A stretch of 61,939 nt of DNA from Pseudomonadota bacterium (GTDB lineage Bacteria; Desulfobacterota; Desulfobulbia; Desulfobulbales; Desulfocapsaceae): assembly GCA_018820855.1 (NCBI GenBank), contig JAHJNL010000021.1, positions 1 to 61,939 of the forward strand, read 5' to 3'. Positions 1 through 8,890 of the stretch are shown one piece after another. The first letter of the stretch is position 1. The number at the start of each line of letters is the position of its first letter. A program made the position numbers and the translations under genes. Below the pieces are notes generated by a model that was not told the origin of the DNA, searched no databases, and saw nothing but the letters and a program-made list of their open reading frames with translations.

Positions 1-255
1 ATGACCGGGACAGTCCACATGGGCGTAGTGACGTTTTGTGGTCTCATATTCTACATGGGCAGTGGCGATGGTAATACCACGCTCTTTCTCTTCCGGGGCC
101 TTGTCAATATTACTGAAATCAACAAATGACGCCTGTCCCTTGGTAGCAAGTACAGCGGTAATTGCAGCAGTCAGAGTAGTCTTACCATGATCAATATGAC
201 CTACGGTACCTACATTGACATGCGGTTTAGTCCTTTCAAATTTTGCTTTTGACAT
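1..255 (-). CDS. tuf: Elongation factor Tu, N-terminal 85 residues (cut by window edge)
   Basis: EF-Tu is the GTPase that delivers aminoacyl-tRNA to the ribosome. The first 85 residues are present: the N-terminus [19 protein letters not shown], the G1 phosphate-binding loop GHVDHGKT at about residues 19-26, the effector-region motif [12 protein letters not shown], and the G3 motif DCPGH at the window edge. The ATG at 255 follows an AGGGGAG ribosome binding site. The gene lies directly downstream of four tRNA genes on the same strand with no visible terminator between them, so it is probably co-transcribed with them. The rest of the gene continues to the left of the window. Confidence 0.97.
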   Translation of the reverse strand, partial: MSKAKFERTKPHVNVGTVGHIDHGKTTLTAAITAVLATKGQASFVDFSNIDKAPEEKERGITIATAHVEYETTKRHYAHVDCPGH

Positions 256-304
256 AGTCGTAGTCTCCCCTGGCCGTTAGTTTGCAATCTTCGTTAATGG
301 TCGA

Positions 305-380
<76 letters not shown>

Positions 381-414
381 CTATTTTTAAAACAAAAAAA
401 AAACAGATATTATG

Positions 415-490
415 TGGAGCGGGAAACGAGACTCGAACTCGCAACCCTCAGCTTGGAAGGCTGATGCTCTACCAATTGAGCTATTCCCGC
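415..490 (-). tRNA. tRNA-Gly(TCC)
   Basis: A 76-nt minus-strand tRNA with acceptor start GCGGGAA, anticodon loop CTTCCAA (anticodon TCC) and T-loop GTTCGAGTC. CCA is encoded at its end. It occupies the glyT position of the thrU-tyrU-glyT-thrT-tufB arrangement. Confidence 0.97.
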
Positions 491-524
491 AACAATATCT
501 GCAATAACTGAAAAAGAGTAAAGG

Positions 525-609
525 TGGTGGAGGGGGGAGGATTCGAACCTCCGAAGTCTCTGACGACAGATTTACAGTCTGTTCCCTTTGGCCACTCGGG
601 AACCCCTCC
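525..609 (-). tRNA. tRNA-Tyr(GTA)
   Basis: An 85-nt minus-strand tRNA with a long variable arm, as expected for bacterial tRNA-Tyr. The acceptor stem is GGAGGGG paired with CCCCTCC, the anticodon loop holds GTA, the T-arm contains GGTTCGAATCC, and CCA is encoded. It is the second tRNA of the cluster. Confidence 0.97.
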
Positions 610-691
610 ACTGATTACCAACAACTAAACCTTTAACTCCAAACAGTGCGATCTATAAATAACTTATTAAGTGCTTCAAGCATCTAGCATA

Positions 692-767
692 TGGAGCTGG
701 CGATGGGATTTGAACCCGCAACCTGCTGATTACAAATCAGCTGCTCTGCCAATTGAGCTACGCCAGC
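692..767 (-). tRNA. tRNA-Thr(TGT)
   Basis: A 76-nt minus-strand tRNA with acceptor start GCTGGCG, anticodon loop TTTGTAA (anticodon TGT) and T-loop GTTCAAATC. CCA is encoded. It is the first gene of the tRNA-tuf transcription unit and lies just downstream of a good promoter. Confidence 0.97.
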
Positions 768-781
768 ATGCAAGCTGGGAG

Positions 782-810
782 AATATACCCAATTCATCTT
801 TGGATTACAA
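782..810 (-). promoter_or_regulatory. Sigma-70-type promoter for the tRNA-tuf operon
   Basis: On the minus strand, -35 TTGTAA (805-810) and -10 TATATT (782-787) are separated by exactly 17 nt. The predicted transcription start is near 775, a few bases before the first tRNA at 767. The -10 matches the consensus at five of six positions. Confidence 0.6.
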
Positions 811-914
811 TGTTTTTTTTACATCTAATTACTTTTTCCCTTCACAAAGGAACTGTCACAACAAACGATATAATTTAATTCTCTTTTTTTCCAGGTGCAG
901 CTGAAACGTCTTAC

Positions 915-944
915 AAAAAAAAAGCTGTGCCCGAAGACACAGCC
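915..944 (-). terminator. Intrinsic terminator of the apr-qmo operon
   Basis: On the minus strand a GCTGTG/CACAGC stem with a short UUCG-containing loop is followed by nine T residues, about 25-50 nt after the qmoC stop codon. This is a textbook Rho-independent terminator and marks the end of the sulfur operon. Confidence 0.85.
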
Positions 945-967
945 TTATTGCCTTTTAAGACAGTGAT

Positions 968-2167
968 CTATTGATCCAGAGGATTCTTGGCAAAAGAGCT
1001 CTCTCTATACTTCTCAAAGCTATACGCAGTAGTACGATAAACAAGATGAGCGAATTTTGTATAAGGCATATACATAAAAAGCATCATGACTGCTACGAGA
1101 TGGATATAATAAATAATGTATCCTGGTGCAGCAAGTCCTGCCCAGCGTAAAACTTCAGCAAGTAACCCACTCACACCGACTGCCATAATTTCCCAGATCA
1201 GGAACCAGTCATAAAATGTAGGAGTGACCCCACTGGCGGCTTCGGCCTTGGCACGGTTGAGCCAAAGAATACCGACACCAACGATCATGGCAACCGCTGA
1301 CACATTGGCCAGGATTTTCACAGGATTCCACACAGACATTGGCCCGTGCAGACTTGGTATCCACAAGCCAAGAACATCATTGGCAAAGGCAGACCAAGCA
1401 GTAACAATCAAAAGACCGATGAAGGCAAGCATCAATGGAAGATGTCCTGTCACACGATCAATATTAGTTTTACACTCTTTAAAACGAGTGTGCAGTACAA
1501 TTTCAATGATTGAAGGCCAAATGAACTGCTGAACCATTTGTACCAAAGATGGTTTGAAATTGGTGTTGACACCCTCATTTTCCGCCATTTTCTTCCACAT
1601 GGTGGTTACACCCTTATAGCAGGAAACAACTGCCAGGCCAAATGCGCCAAGCATGAAGATATCTATAAAAGCGACATTCTTGGTCAACCAATGGAAATCC
1701 CAGTGACCGAAGAAATGCTGATATCCGTACTTAGCAAAATCATCAGCAGCAGGGATGGTCATTCCACCAGAAATCAACCAGAAAACGAAAATGATGACTG
1801 CAGGAATCGCAATCAGCATTGGCAGGCCCTTGGCACTCGATGCAAGTTTTGCAAGTCCGGTGGGCCAGCCATAAAAGGTGTACGCATATGAACGAATGGC
1901 GCCGAGCACATCACCAGGTTTGGCCCCACGCGGACAATATGCAGTACAGTCACCACACTGGTGGCAGAGAAACACATCAGGATCTGCAACAAGCTTATCC
2001 TTCAAGCCCCACTGCGACCAGATCATTTCTTTACGTGGAAAGGGTTTGGTGTCGGTTGAGAGCGGACAGACAACAGAACAGGTGGCACATTGATAACACC
2101 TTTTCATCGTGTCACCGCCCGCAGTTTTTAAGTACTTAATAAAATCAAGATCCGGCTGGACATTCAT
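968..2167 (-). CDS. qmoC: Quinone-interacting membrane-bound oxidoreductase, subunit QmoC
   Basis: QmoC is the membrane subunit that takes electrons from menaquinol and passes them through QmoA/B towards APS reductase. The 399-residue protein has an HdrC-like N-terminal domain with two [4Fe-4S] motifs, C24-C27-C30-C34 and C68-C71-C74-C78. About six hydrophobic segments follow (around residues 115-135, 165-190, 240-262, 285-305, 320-345 and 350-375), resembling a HdrE/NarI-type cytochrome b domain. The start has a strong AGGAGGAG site. It is the last gene of aprBA-qmoABC. A 138-nt gap with a terminator-like hairpin separates it from qmoB, so its mRNA may be less abundant than that of qmoAB. 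Confidence 0.95.
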   Translation of the reverse strand: MNVQPDLDFIKYLKTAGGDTMKRCYQCATCSVVCPLSTDTKPFPRKEMIWSQWGLKDKLVADPDVFLCHQCGDCTAYCPRGAKPGDVLGAIRSYAYTFYGWPTGLAKLASSAKGLPMLIAIPAVIIFVFWLISGGMTIPAADDFAKYGYQHFFGHWDFHWLTKNVAFIDIFMLGAFGLAVVSCYKGVTTMWKKMAENEGVNTNFKPSLVQMVQQFIWPSIIEIVLHTRFKECKTNIDRVTGHLPLMLAFIGLLIVTAWSAFANDVLGLWIPSLHGPMSVWNPVKILANVSAVAMIVGVGILWLNRAKAEAASGVTPTFYDWFLIWEIMAVGVSGLLAEVLRWAGLAAPGYIIYYIHLVAVMMLFMYMPYTKFAHLVYRTTAYSFEKYRESSFAKNPLDQ

Positions 2168-2235
2168 GGTTCTTCTCCTCCTGTTCTATTATCAAGGCTT
2201 TTCAAATTAGGTATAAAAGCGTTAGTCTTCAATTA

Positions 2236-2291
2236 AATAAAAAATGGTACTGGTGTTCTCACTTTTATGCAAGCAGAGTCACACCAGTACC
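2236..2291 (-). terminator. Intra-operon terminator-like hairpin between qmoB and qmoC
   Basis: A perfect 11-bp inverted repeat (GGTACTGGTGT at 2246-2256 and ACACCAGTACC at 2281-2291) encloses a 24-nt loop. On the minus-strand transcript it is followed at once by ATTTTTTATTT, so it has both parts of an intrinsic terminator. The long loop suggests partial rather than complete termination. It starts 15 nt after the qmoB stop codon. Confidence 0.65.
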
Positions 2292-2305
2292 TGATAAAAA
2301 CAGAA

Positions 2306-4558
2306 CTAGAAGCCCTTGAACGGATTCGCGCCGAGTTCTACGATTTCGTCGACAAAATCATTAATAAGATCAGGAATCTTATCGTAATCAGTGATAGCTA
2401 CCTGTTCAGACCGTACACGCTCAGGCTCCAAGCCGAGGGTGGACAATGTGTCTCCGATATTTGCCATACGGGTATTGGCAATTTCTGAGCCCTTAACAAA
2501 ATGGCACTGGTAGTCATCTCCATACTTACAGCCAAGAAGCATGGCGCCGTCCAGACCTGCAGACAAGGCATCACGAATCCAGGACATATTCACGGAACCA
2601 AGGCAGCGAACCGGAATAAAACGGATCATATGGTTCAGTTTATGTTTACGCATACCTGCCATGTCAAGCGCAGGATACGCGTCGTTCTCACAGGCAAAAA
2701 TGAGGATGCGCAGCTTATCATCATCCTCCTCAGGAACTTCGATGGCTTTGATCATAGAGCCAATGAGATCAATGTTGTAGTCCTTGAAGCCAATGATACG
2801 CTCAGGACATGCACCCATACAGGTTCCGCAACGACGACAACGAGTCGGATTTGGCAACGGTGTGCCCTTCTCATCATCATCAAGAGCACCAAATGGACAT
2901 TCCTCAGTGCAACGTTTACACTGGGTACATCTCTGCATGAAAAACTCAGGAAAGGTCTTATCGCCGGAACGGGGATGAACAGACACGCCACGATCAGCAG
3001 ACTCGATACACTGAATGGCCTTAAGAGCCGCACCAGTGGCATCGTCCATGGTTTCCTGCATATTCATCGCCTTCCTTACACCACCGCAGGCATAAACGCC
3101 AGTACGACGGGTCTCGTAAGGGAAGCAGATGAAATGAGAATCAGCATAGCCGTCAAAAAGATCAAGATCAAGAAAAGCAGGTCCCTGACGATAAGCCAGG
3201 TTAATGGTATTCTCAAGTTTGGTTGTCGGTACCATACCAGCGGCAAGAACAATCAAATCCACATCAAGATCCAGATCCTCGCCAAGCAGAGTGTCTTTGG
3301 CATGAACAGTTCCACCTTCCACACCGGTAACAGTTGCCTTGGTCAGGAAAATGCCATCATCCTGCTGAATCCCTTTATAGAACAACTCCATGTGACCAGG
3401 GGTGCGCATGTGCTGATAGAGGATATAGGCCTTGGCATCAGCGTTGCTCTCACGGACATACTTAGCCTGCTTGAGGGCAACCATAGAAGTAACAGAGTTA
3501 CAGTACGGGAAATCCTGGTCATTTTCCTCTCCACCAGGACTCATAACAAAGGCAACAGAATTAATACCGCCCAGCTTTCCGTTCTTAGCCATGGCCTCGA
3601 ATTCAGCATTGGTTACAACCTTATCATTGGAACCATAGCCAAGATGTTCAAACTCTGAGACATCTGCAGGAACCCAGCCGGTAGCAAGAACAACAGCTCC
3701 GAAGGTATCTGCATCCGGATTTTCTTTGGCATAAGGTTTCAATCCGGCATTTGGATTTTCAATCGTTCCCTTATCGATCAAATCCTGCTGATCAACAGTA
3801 ATCTTTTTAGGGGCAGTCCATTCAGATGTGGCGCCGGTTGCCTTGAGGGTAACCTTAAACGCCCCTGGAGCACCACCAATACGGGCAACTTCGGTTCCGG
3901 TCTTAACCGTGATATTTGCATCAGCTTCCACTGCAGCGACCATAGAGGCAATGGAACTCTCTTCAAGATCGGCATAGGGATACGAGGTAGGAAACTGTTT
4001 GGCCCAACCAAGTGCCTTACCACCTATCACATCGGCTTTCTCGATGATAGTTACCTTAGAACCGGCCTTGGAGGCCTCAATTGCTGCAGTAATACCTGCA
4101 ATACCACCACCCATCACCAGGATTTCCTTGTTCATGGATTCCAGCTGAAAGGGTTCAGGCAATGCGGTTTTAGCAGCCCGGGTACAGGCCATACGGACAT
4201 AGTCAGACGCTGTCTCCTGCAGCCACTCCTGATGTGACTCCTCCTGACCTTCTTCAGGAGAACCTGCTACCCAGATTACCTGTTCACGAAGGTTGGCGCG
4301 GACAGTGATGGTCTCATCACCGAAATCAAACTCTTTTGTCATAACACGTGGTGAGCAAGCACAGATATTAAAGGTATTTATACCCTCACTCTTCTGCTCA
4401 CTCTCAAGGAATGCTCTTCCTTCAGTACCACAAAGACAAGCATGAGTCTTGCACTCCTGCGACATCTCACCGGTTACTACTGCGGAAAGCTCTTCAATAT
4501 TGAGGGCTTCTCCAATGCCGCAACCAGTGCATATATAAGTACAAATTTTCTTATCCAT
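2306..4558 (-). CDS. qmoB: Quinone-interacting membrane-bound oxidoreductase, subunit QmoB
   Basis: QmoB is the large soluble flavoprotein of the Qmo complex, related to heterodisulfide reductase subunit HdrA and MvhD. In 750 residues it shows an N-terminal cysteine-rich HdrA-type region, an FAD-binding Rossmann motif GGGIAG near residue 150, a two-cluster ferredoxin segment around 543-600 (CTQCKRCTEECP and CRRCGTCMGACP), and a C-terminal MvhD-like domain from about 614. The MvhD-like domain suggests electron transfer or bifurcation chemistry, but that role remains unproven for Qmo. The gene is 6 nt downstream of qmoA, so the two are probably translated together. Confidence 0.95.
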   Translation of the reverse strand: MDKKICTYICTGCGIGEALNIEELSAVVTGEMSQECKTHACLCGTEGRAFLESEQKSEGINTFNICACSPRVMTKEFDFGDETITVRANLREQVIWVAGSPEEGQEESHQEWLQETASDYVRMACTRAAKTALPEPFQLESMNKEILVMGGGIAGITAAIEASKAGSKVTIIEKADVIGGKALGWAKQFPTSYPYADLEESSIASMVAAVEADANITVKTGTEVARIGGAPGAFKVTLKATGATSEWTAPKKITVDQQDLIDKGTIENPNAGLKPYAKENPDADTFGAVVLATGWVPADVSEFEHLGYGSNDKVVTNAEFEAMAKNGKLGGINSVAFVMSPGGEENDQDFPYCNSVTSMVALKQAKYVRESNADAKAYILYQHMRTPGHMELFYKGIQQDDGIFLTKATVTGVEGGTVHAKDTLLGEDLDLDVDLIVLAAGMVPTTKLENTINLAYRQGPAFLDLDLFDGYADSHFICFPYETRRTGVYACGGVRKAMNMQETMDDATGAALKAIQCIESADRGVSVHPRSGDKTFPEFFMQRCTQCKRCTEECPFGALDDDEKGTPLPNPTRCRRCGTCMGACPERIIGFKDYNIDLIGSMIKAIEVPEEDDDKLRILIFACENDAYPALDMAGMRKHKLNHMIRFIPVRCLGSVNMSWIRDALSAGLDGAMLLGCKYGDDYQCHFVKGSEIANTRMANIGDTLSTLGLEPERVRSEQVAITDYDKIPDLINDFVDEIVELGANPFKGF

Positions 4559-4564
4559 TGATAA

Positions 4565-5824
4565 TTACCTCCTGGAAACCTGAATTGCCTTCAAGGCAGC
4601 AGCTGTAGCTGACTGATTGCTAGTTACAACATCTGCGGCTCTGCATGCACAGCCTGCGGACAACACGCCACTCTCTGGATTCGAAATAACAAAGCCGCTC
4701 GGATCCATATCAAGTGCAACAGAAGCGGCCTCAACACCGAGGGAAGGCTGCATACCGGTTGCCAGTACTGCCATGTCAACGTTCTGTTTAATTTTCTCAC
4801 CGGTAACAGCGTTTTCAGCAACAACAGTTACAGAACCGTCAGACTCGGGAATAATCTCGGCAACCTTGCCTTTGATGAAGGTAGAATTCACATCATTCAT
4901 CAGTTTCTCACGAAACTTTTCATATTTTCCAGGCGTACGAAGATCGATATAGAATACATAGATCTTGGCCTCAGGATAACGCTCCCTGATATAGGTCATC
5001 TGTTTGAAAGTTGCCATACAACAGATGTATGAACAATACTCCAGATGATTCTCATCCCGGGATCCAGCACACTGAACAAAGGCAAATGACTGAGGTTCTT
5101 TGTTATCACCAGGACGGAGAATAGCTCCGTTAGTTGGTCCTCCGGGAGCAGCCATACGCTCAATCATCATATTGGTGACAATTGCTGGAGACTGGCCATA
5201 TTTGAGATTGTCCATTTTGGTTGGATCATAAGGAGTCCAGCCAGTGGCCCAAATAATGGAAGCGACATTGATGGTCTTGGTTTCGGTCTGCATATCAAGA
5301 TCTACTGCGTTGTATTTACATGCAGACTTGACAGCTGCCGCACCTTCTGCGGTAAGGCCGGCTTTGTTGATGACGTAACGACGAGGAAAAGCCATCTCAT
5401 GGGGAAGATAAGCAGCTTTGGATTTATTCATCCCGAAATTGAACTCGTTATCAATCTGATCAGGACACGCTTCAGCGCAATCACCACACGCAGTACAATT
5501 GCTGTTCACATAGCGCGGAGCTGTCTCCAAGGTAACCTCGTAGTTGCCGGGTCCACCGGTAACGGCTTTAACAGTAGTCATGGTATATGTGCGGATACCA
5601 CGATTATCCTTGATACGCTTGAAGTTGATTTCCAGTCCACAACTCGGGGGGCACAGCTTGGGGAAATACTGATTCAGCTGTGCGACACGGCCTCCAAAAT
5701 AGGCATTTTTTTCGACCAAAAATACATCATTTCCGACTTCAGCGGCTTCGAGGGCTGCGGTGAGCCCGCTGATACCACCGCCTACGACCAAAATTGCACC
5801 AGAGGTGCCTTGCTCGTCAGTCAT
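4565..5824 (-). CDS. qmoA: Quinone-interacting membrane-bound oxidoreductase, subunit QmoA
   Basis: QmoA is the smaller HdrA-like flavoprotein subunit of the complex feeding electrons to APS reductase. It has a GGGISG dinucleotide-binding motif near residue 15, an HdrA-type cysteine segment CPPSCG around residue 60, and a [4Fe-4S] motif CTACGDCAEACP around 105-116. I place the start at the second in-frame ATG (5824, 419 aa): GGAGG lies 5 nt upstream of it, whereas an ATG four codons earlier would overlap that site and has none of its own. A 348-nt spacer with two strong hairpins separates the gene from aprA. Confidence 0.95.
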   Translation of the reverse strand: MTDEQGTSGAILVVGGGISGLTAALEAAEVGNDVFLVEKNAYFGGRVAQLNQYFPKLCPPSCGLEINFKRIKDNRGIRTYTMTTVKAVTGGPGNYEVTLETAPRYVNSNCTACGDCAEACPDQIDNEFNFGMNKSKAAYLPHEMAFPRRYVINKAGLTAEGAAAVKSACKYNAVDLDMQTETKTINVASIIWATGWTPYDPTKMDNLKYGQSPAIVTNMMIERMAAPGGPTNGAILRPGDNKEPQSFAFVQCAGSRDENHLEYCSYICCMATFKQMTYIRERYPEAKIYVFYIDLRTPGKYEKFREKLMNDVNSTFIKGKVAEIIPESDGSVTVVAENAVTGEKIKQNVDMAVLATGMQPSLGVEAASVALDMDPSGFVISNPESGVLSAGCACRAADVVTSNQSATAAALKAIQVSRR

Positions 5825-6015
5825 ACCAACCTCCATTAGTACTCTTAATATTTACCTTTGAAGTTCCCGGGATTATCCTGCACAAGCGCAGGTATTAAAA
5901 GGGAACATCATTTCCAAACAACTAAACCCGAAGGTCTTTCACACATTGTAACTCAACAGAATTAAGGGGTAAACACATCCTCCTTCACTCTGGTCAGGTA
6001 CAAGCAGTAGATAGT

Positions 6016-6050
6016 AAAAATCTCCAGGAATCCGAAGACTCCTGGAGATT
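6016..6050 (-). terminator. Terminator-like hairpin between aprA and qmoA
   Basis: A perfect 11-bp stem (AATCTCCAGGA at 6019-6029, TCCTGGAGATT at 6040-6050) with a 10-nt loop is followed on the minus strand by five T residues. It lies about 120 nt after the aprA stop codon and about 190 nt before qmoA. It probably ends a fraction of apr transcripts or stabilises the 3' end of an aprBA mRNA. No strong separate promoter for qmoA was found below it; only a weak TACAAT near 5940-5950 was noted. Confidence 0.7.
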
Positions 6051-6103
6051 CTTATTTCATGCGTATGGCTTACCCCGCTGATATAAAATAACTAGCCGGG
6101 ATA

Positions 6104-6159
6104 AGTACCTTTACGAGATGATTTTCTTCAGATAACAAGATAATCATCTCTCAGGTACT
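6104..6159 (-). repeat. Long imperfect hairpin just downstream of aprA
   Basis: Nested inverted repeats: AGTACCT (6104-6110) pairs with AGGTACT (6153-6159), and a 14-nt arm at 6115-6128 pairs with 6137-6150 with a single mismatch, leaving an 8-nt loop. There is no T-run, so it is more likely an mRNA 3'-end stabiliser or processing site than a terminator. It begins about 14 nt after the aprA stop codon. With the hairpin at 6016-6050 it fills the gene-free 5825-6172 interval. Confidence 0.55.
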
Positions 6160-6172
6160 AAACGCCTGGAGA

Positions 6173-8191
6173 TTACAGCCAGGGGTCAGTCTCTACGATG
6201 TTGATGCACTCAACTTTCTCGCACAACCATTCCTTAGTATCGGGATTGAATGTGGAGTTAACAAAGCACTTCCAGTTTTCGTCATCACAGGTCGGGAAGT
6301 CAGATCTGTAGTAGAATCCTGGGTAACGGGATTCTTCACGGAACTGAATGTGACGGATATGCATCTCAACACACCAGATACGATGGTAATTTTCCCAAGC
6401 ACGAAGAAGCTCATGCAGGTCGCCGGCAGCCATCTTCTCTGCATCTTCACGAAGAAGTTTGAGAAGATCCATGCAGATACCCAGGAGTTTACCAGAGGTC
6501 ATGTAATAGGTCGCAACACCACCACCATACTCATCGGTGGCTTTCATGAGACGCATCATGATACCTGCAGGTTTGCAGTATGCAGGGTTAACGTTTGCAG
6601 CTGTACTGAGACCAACGTTCTCTTTATACAGTTTAACGGGTGCGTAAACTTCATCAGCCAATTCCTGAGCGGTTTGTTTCAACTCGGGCTTGAAATCAGC
6701 ATTGTCACGGCAATATTTTACTAACTGCTTGGCAACAATCCGTCCCTCAGCATGAGCACCTGAAGAGAACTTATGACCGGAAGCACCAACACCATCACCA
6801 GCGGTGAAGAGACCATCAACGGTGGTCATACGGTTGTAACCCCATTTGTACTTATGGGCACGGGAATCATTGGCTACATCAGGTACCCAAGCTTCATTCG
6901 GACCAGAGGTCCAGATACCGCAACAACCGGAGTGAGAACCGAGGAGGTAGGGTTCGGTTGGCATAATCTCAGAACCTACTTTCTCAGGCTCAACATTGGC
7001 ACCGGCCCAAAGACCAGCCTGTCCAACAGACATGTCAAGGAAGTCTTCCCAGGCCTCAGACTCGAGGTGTTTCCAGAATTTCTTCAGATCTTTATCATTC
7101 ATACCAGCAGCTTTACGATCATCGAGGAAGGCATTCAGGGCAACATCGGTAGCCATGTAAATGGGTCCGCGACCTTCTTTCAGCTCGTTGATCATGAGAT
7201 GGTTACGAAGACAGGTGGGAGTAACAGCAGATGCTCCGTAAGGCATGAACTTGGAAAGTTCATCTTTTACGGCAGCACTGTTTGCATAGAACTCACCAAG
7301 ACCGTTCTGTACTTTGGCCTTAAAGAGAAGGAACCAAGCACCAACAGGACCGTATCCGTCTTTAAAACGGGCAGGGGTGAAACGATTTTCCATCATGGTC
7401 ATGGTAGCACCGACCTGACCACACATGGTGTAGGTGGAACCAGCATTCCATACGGGATACCATGCACGACCTTTACCCTCACCGGTAGACCGGGGACGGA
7501 AGATGTTAACAGCACCACCGCAAGCTACGAGAGCAGCTTTACAACGGAAGACATGAACTTTATTTTCACGGGTAGAGAAACCAACTGCACCAGCAATCTG
7601 GTTTGCTTTGTTTTTGTCAAGCAGCATCTTAACGATAAAGATACGCTCAAGGCAATTCTCTTCGCCCAAAGCAGCTTTAGCAGGCTCAGCCACGATACAC
7701 TTGTAGGACTCACCGTTGATCATGATCTGCCATTTACCGGTACGTACAGGGGTTCCACCCTCACGCAGAGTCGGAGCAGGCTTAGAACCGTCAAGATTCT
7801 CGCCATCAGCATCTTTCTTCCAAACGGGCAGGCCCCACTCTTCGAACAATTTAACAGACTCATCAACGTGACGACCACAATCGTAAATGAGATCCTCACG
7901 AACAACGCCCATCAGGTCATTACGAACCATCTTCACGTAGTTCTCGATGGGGTTCTCACCAATGTAGGTGTTGATAGCAGAGAGACCCTGAGCAACAGCA
8001 CCGGAACGCTCCATGGAAGCTTTGTCGCAGAGGACAATCTTCAGGTCATCGGAAGCCCATTTTTTGATCTCGAAAGCGGTACCGCAAGCAGCCATACCAC
8101 CACCAACGATGAGAACATCCACATCGTGCTCTACGACCTCGGGATTGACAACGGCATCGATTTCGCCATTGGGTTTATTTGGTAATGCCAT
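6173..8191 (-). CDS. aprA: Adenylylsulfate (APS) reductase, alpha subunit
   Basis: AprA is the FAD-containing catalytic subunit that reduces adenosine 5'-phosphosulfate to sulfite and AMP in the cytoplasm. At 672 residues it has the family's usual length. The FAD-binding motif VLIVGGGMAACGTA lies near residue 27, and the fumarate-reductase-type flavoprotein fold is evident through GDGVGASGHKFSSGAHAEGR near the FAD-closing region. I chose the ATG at 8191 because AAGGAG lies 7 nt upstream; a TTG two codons earlier would sit on that site. It follows aprB by 75 nt. A 1.4-kb open frame on the opposite strand is a codon-bias shadow. Confidence 0.98.
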   Translation of the reverse strand: MALPNKPNGEIDAVVNPEVVEHDVDVLIVGGGMAACGTAFEIKKWASDDLKIVLCDKASMERSGAVAQGLSAINTYIGENPIENYVKMVRNDLMGVVREDLIYDCGRHVDESVKLFEEWGLPVWKKDADGENLDGSKPAPTLREGGTPVRTGKWQIMINGESYKCIVAEPAKAALGEENCLERIFIVKMLLDKNKANQIAGAVGFSTRENKVHVFRCKAALVACGGAVNIFRPRSTGEGKGRAWYPVWNAGSTYTMCGQVGATMTMMENRFTPARFKDGYGPVGAWFLLFKAKVQNGLGEFYANSAAVKDELSKFMPYGASAVTPTCLRNHLMINELKEGRGPIYMATDVALNAFLDDRKAAGMNDKDLKKFWKHLESEAWEDFLDMSVGQAGLWAGANVEPEKVGSEIMPTEPYLLGSHSGCCGIWTSGPNEAWVPDVANDSRAHKYKWGYNRMTTVDGLFTAGDGVGASGHKFSSGAHAEGRIVAKQLVKYCRDNADFKPELKQTAQELADEVYAPVKLYKENVGLSTAANVNPAYCKPAGIMMRLMKATDEYGGGVATYYMTSGKLLGICMDLLKLLREDAEKMAAGDLHELLRAWENYHRIWCVEMHIRHIQFREESRYPGFYYRSDFPTCDDENWKCFVNSTFNPDTKEWLCEKVECINIVETDPWL

Positions 8192-8266
8192 ATTCAAATC
8201 TCCTTATAGATTTAAAATATTTTAAAAATAATTCAATTGACTCTTCTCATCAATGTGAGGGGAGAA

Positions 8267-8683
8267 TTATTTAGGGGTCGGCAGAGCGGTCTCAAGAAGC
8301 AGACACTCATCATCCAGATTTGCACCTTTCTGGCCAGGATAAGCGTTAGCAGCACCCTCAGCAGTTGTACGAACCGGGAACTTGAAGCGCTTCATGTTAC
8401 CGTTACGGAACTTAACAGTCCACATAATGGAATCGGCACTACGCATTGGGTGAACCTGTCCGCCCATGGGAACGAAGTCATCGTAGCCACGAACAAAAAT
8501 AGCACCCTGGGGACAAATTTTAACACAAGAGTAACACTCCCAGCAAGCATCAGGCTCCTGGTTGTAGGCCTTCATCTCTTCTTTGTTAAGTACCATCAGG
8601 TCGTTGGGACAGATGTACATACATGCAGTCTTGTCTCCACCCTTGCAACCGTCGCACTTGGAAGGATCTACATAACTTGGCAT
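8267..8683 (-). CDS. aprB: Adenylylsulfate (APS) reductase, beta subunit
   Basis: AprB is the small iron-sulfur subunit that passes electrons from the Qmo complex to the AprA flavin. The 138-residue protein has cysteines at 10, 13, 21 and 25 and again at 47, 50, 53 and 57, the expected ligands for two [4Fe-4S] clusters, with the characteristic insertion between the second and third cysteine of the first set. The C-terminal tail that wraps AprA in known structures is present. A strong GAGGAGGT site precedes the ATG. It is the first gene of the operon. Confidence 0.98.
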   Translation of the reverse strand: MPSYVDPSKCDGCKGGDKTACMYICPNDLMVLNKEEMKAYNQEPDACWECYSCVKICPQGAIFVRGYDDFVPMGGQVHPMRSADSIMWTVKFRNGNMKRFKFPVRTTAEGAANAYPGQKGANLDDECLLLETALPTPK

Positions 8684-8820
8684 TAAACTACCTCCTCAGT
8701 TTTTTTTTTACTTTTGCGACCCGGAACATACCGGGCCAACTATACCGCTAATTAAAGGAACAGTTAAAAAAAGTCCGGCTTTTTATGCACCATTCCAACT
8801 TCACACAAAATACAACACTT

Positions 8821-8859
8821 TTAGTAAGTTAAGATCCTATTATAAAAGGGGCTTACTAA
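8821..8859. repeat. Inverted repeat in the aprBA leader
   Basis: TTAGTAAG (8821-8828) and CTTACTAA (8852-8859) form a perfect 8-bp inverted repeat with a 23-nt spacer in the roughly 200-nt untranslated leader between the apr promoter and aprB. It could be an RNA hairpin or a protein operator; the sequence alone does not decide. Confidence 0.4.
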
Positions 8860-8890
8860 ATGAACCATCACTCATTTTTACAAGTTTAAT

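Noticed and set aside
2501-3658. Open frame of 385 codons antisense to qmoB
   Set aside because: Same shadow effect. The qmoB frame carries all recognisable motifs.
6773-8185. Long open frame (470 codons) antisense to aprA
   Set aside because: It lies wholly inside aprA in the complementary frame, has no family motif and no ribosome binding site. High codon bias in aprA removes stops on the other strand.
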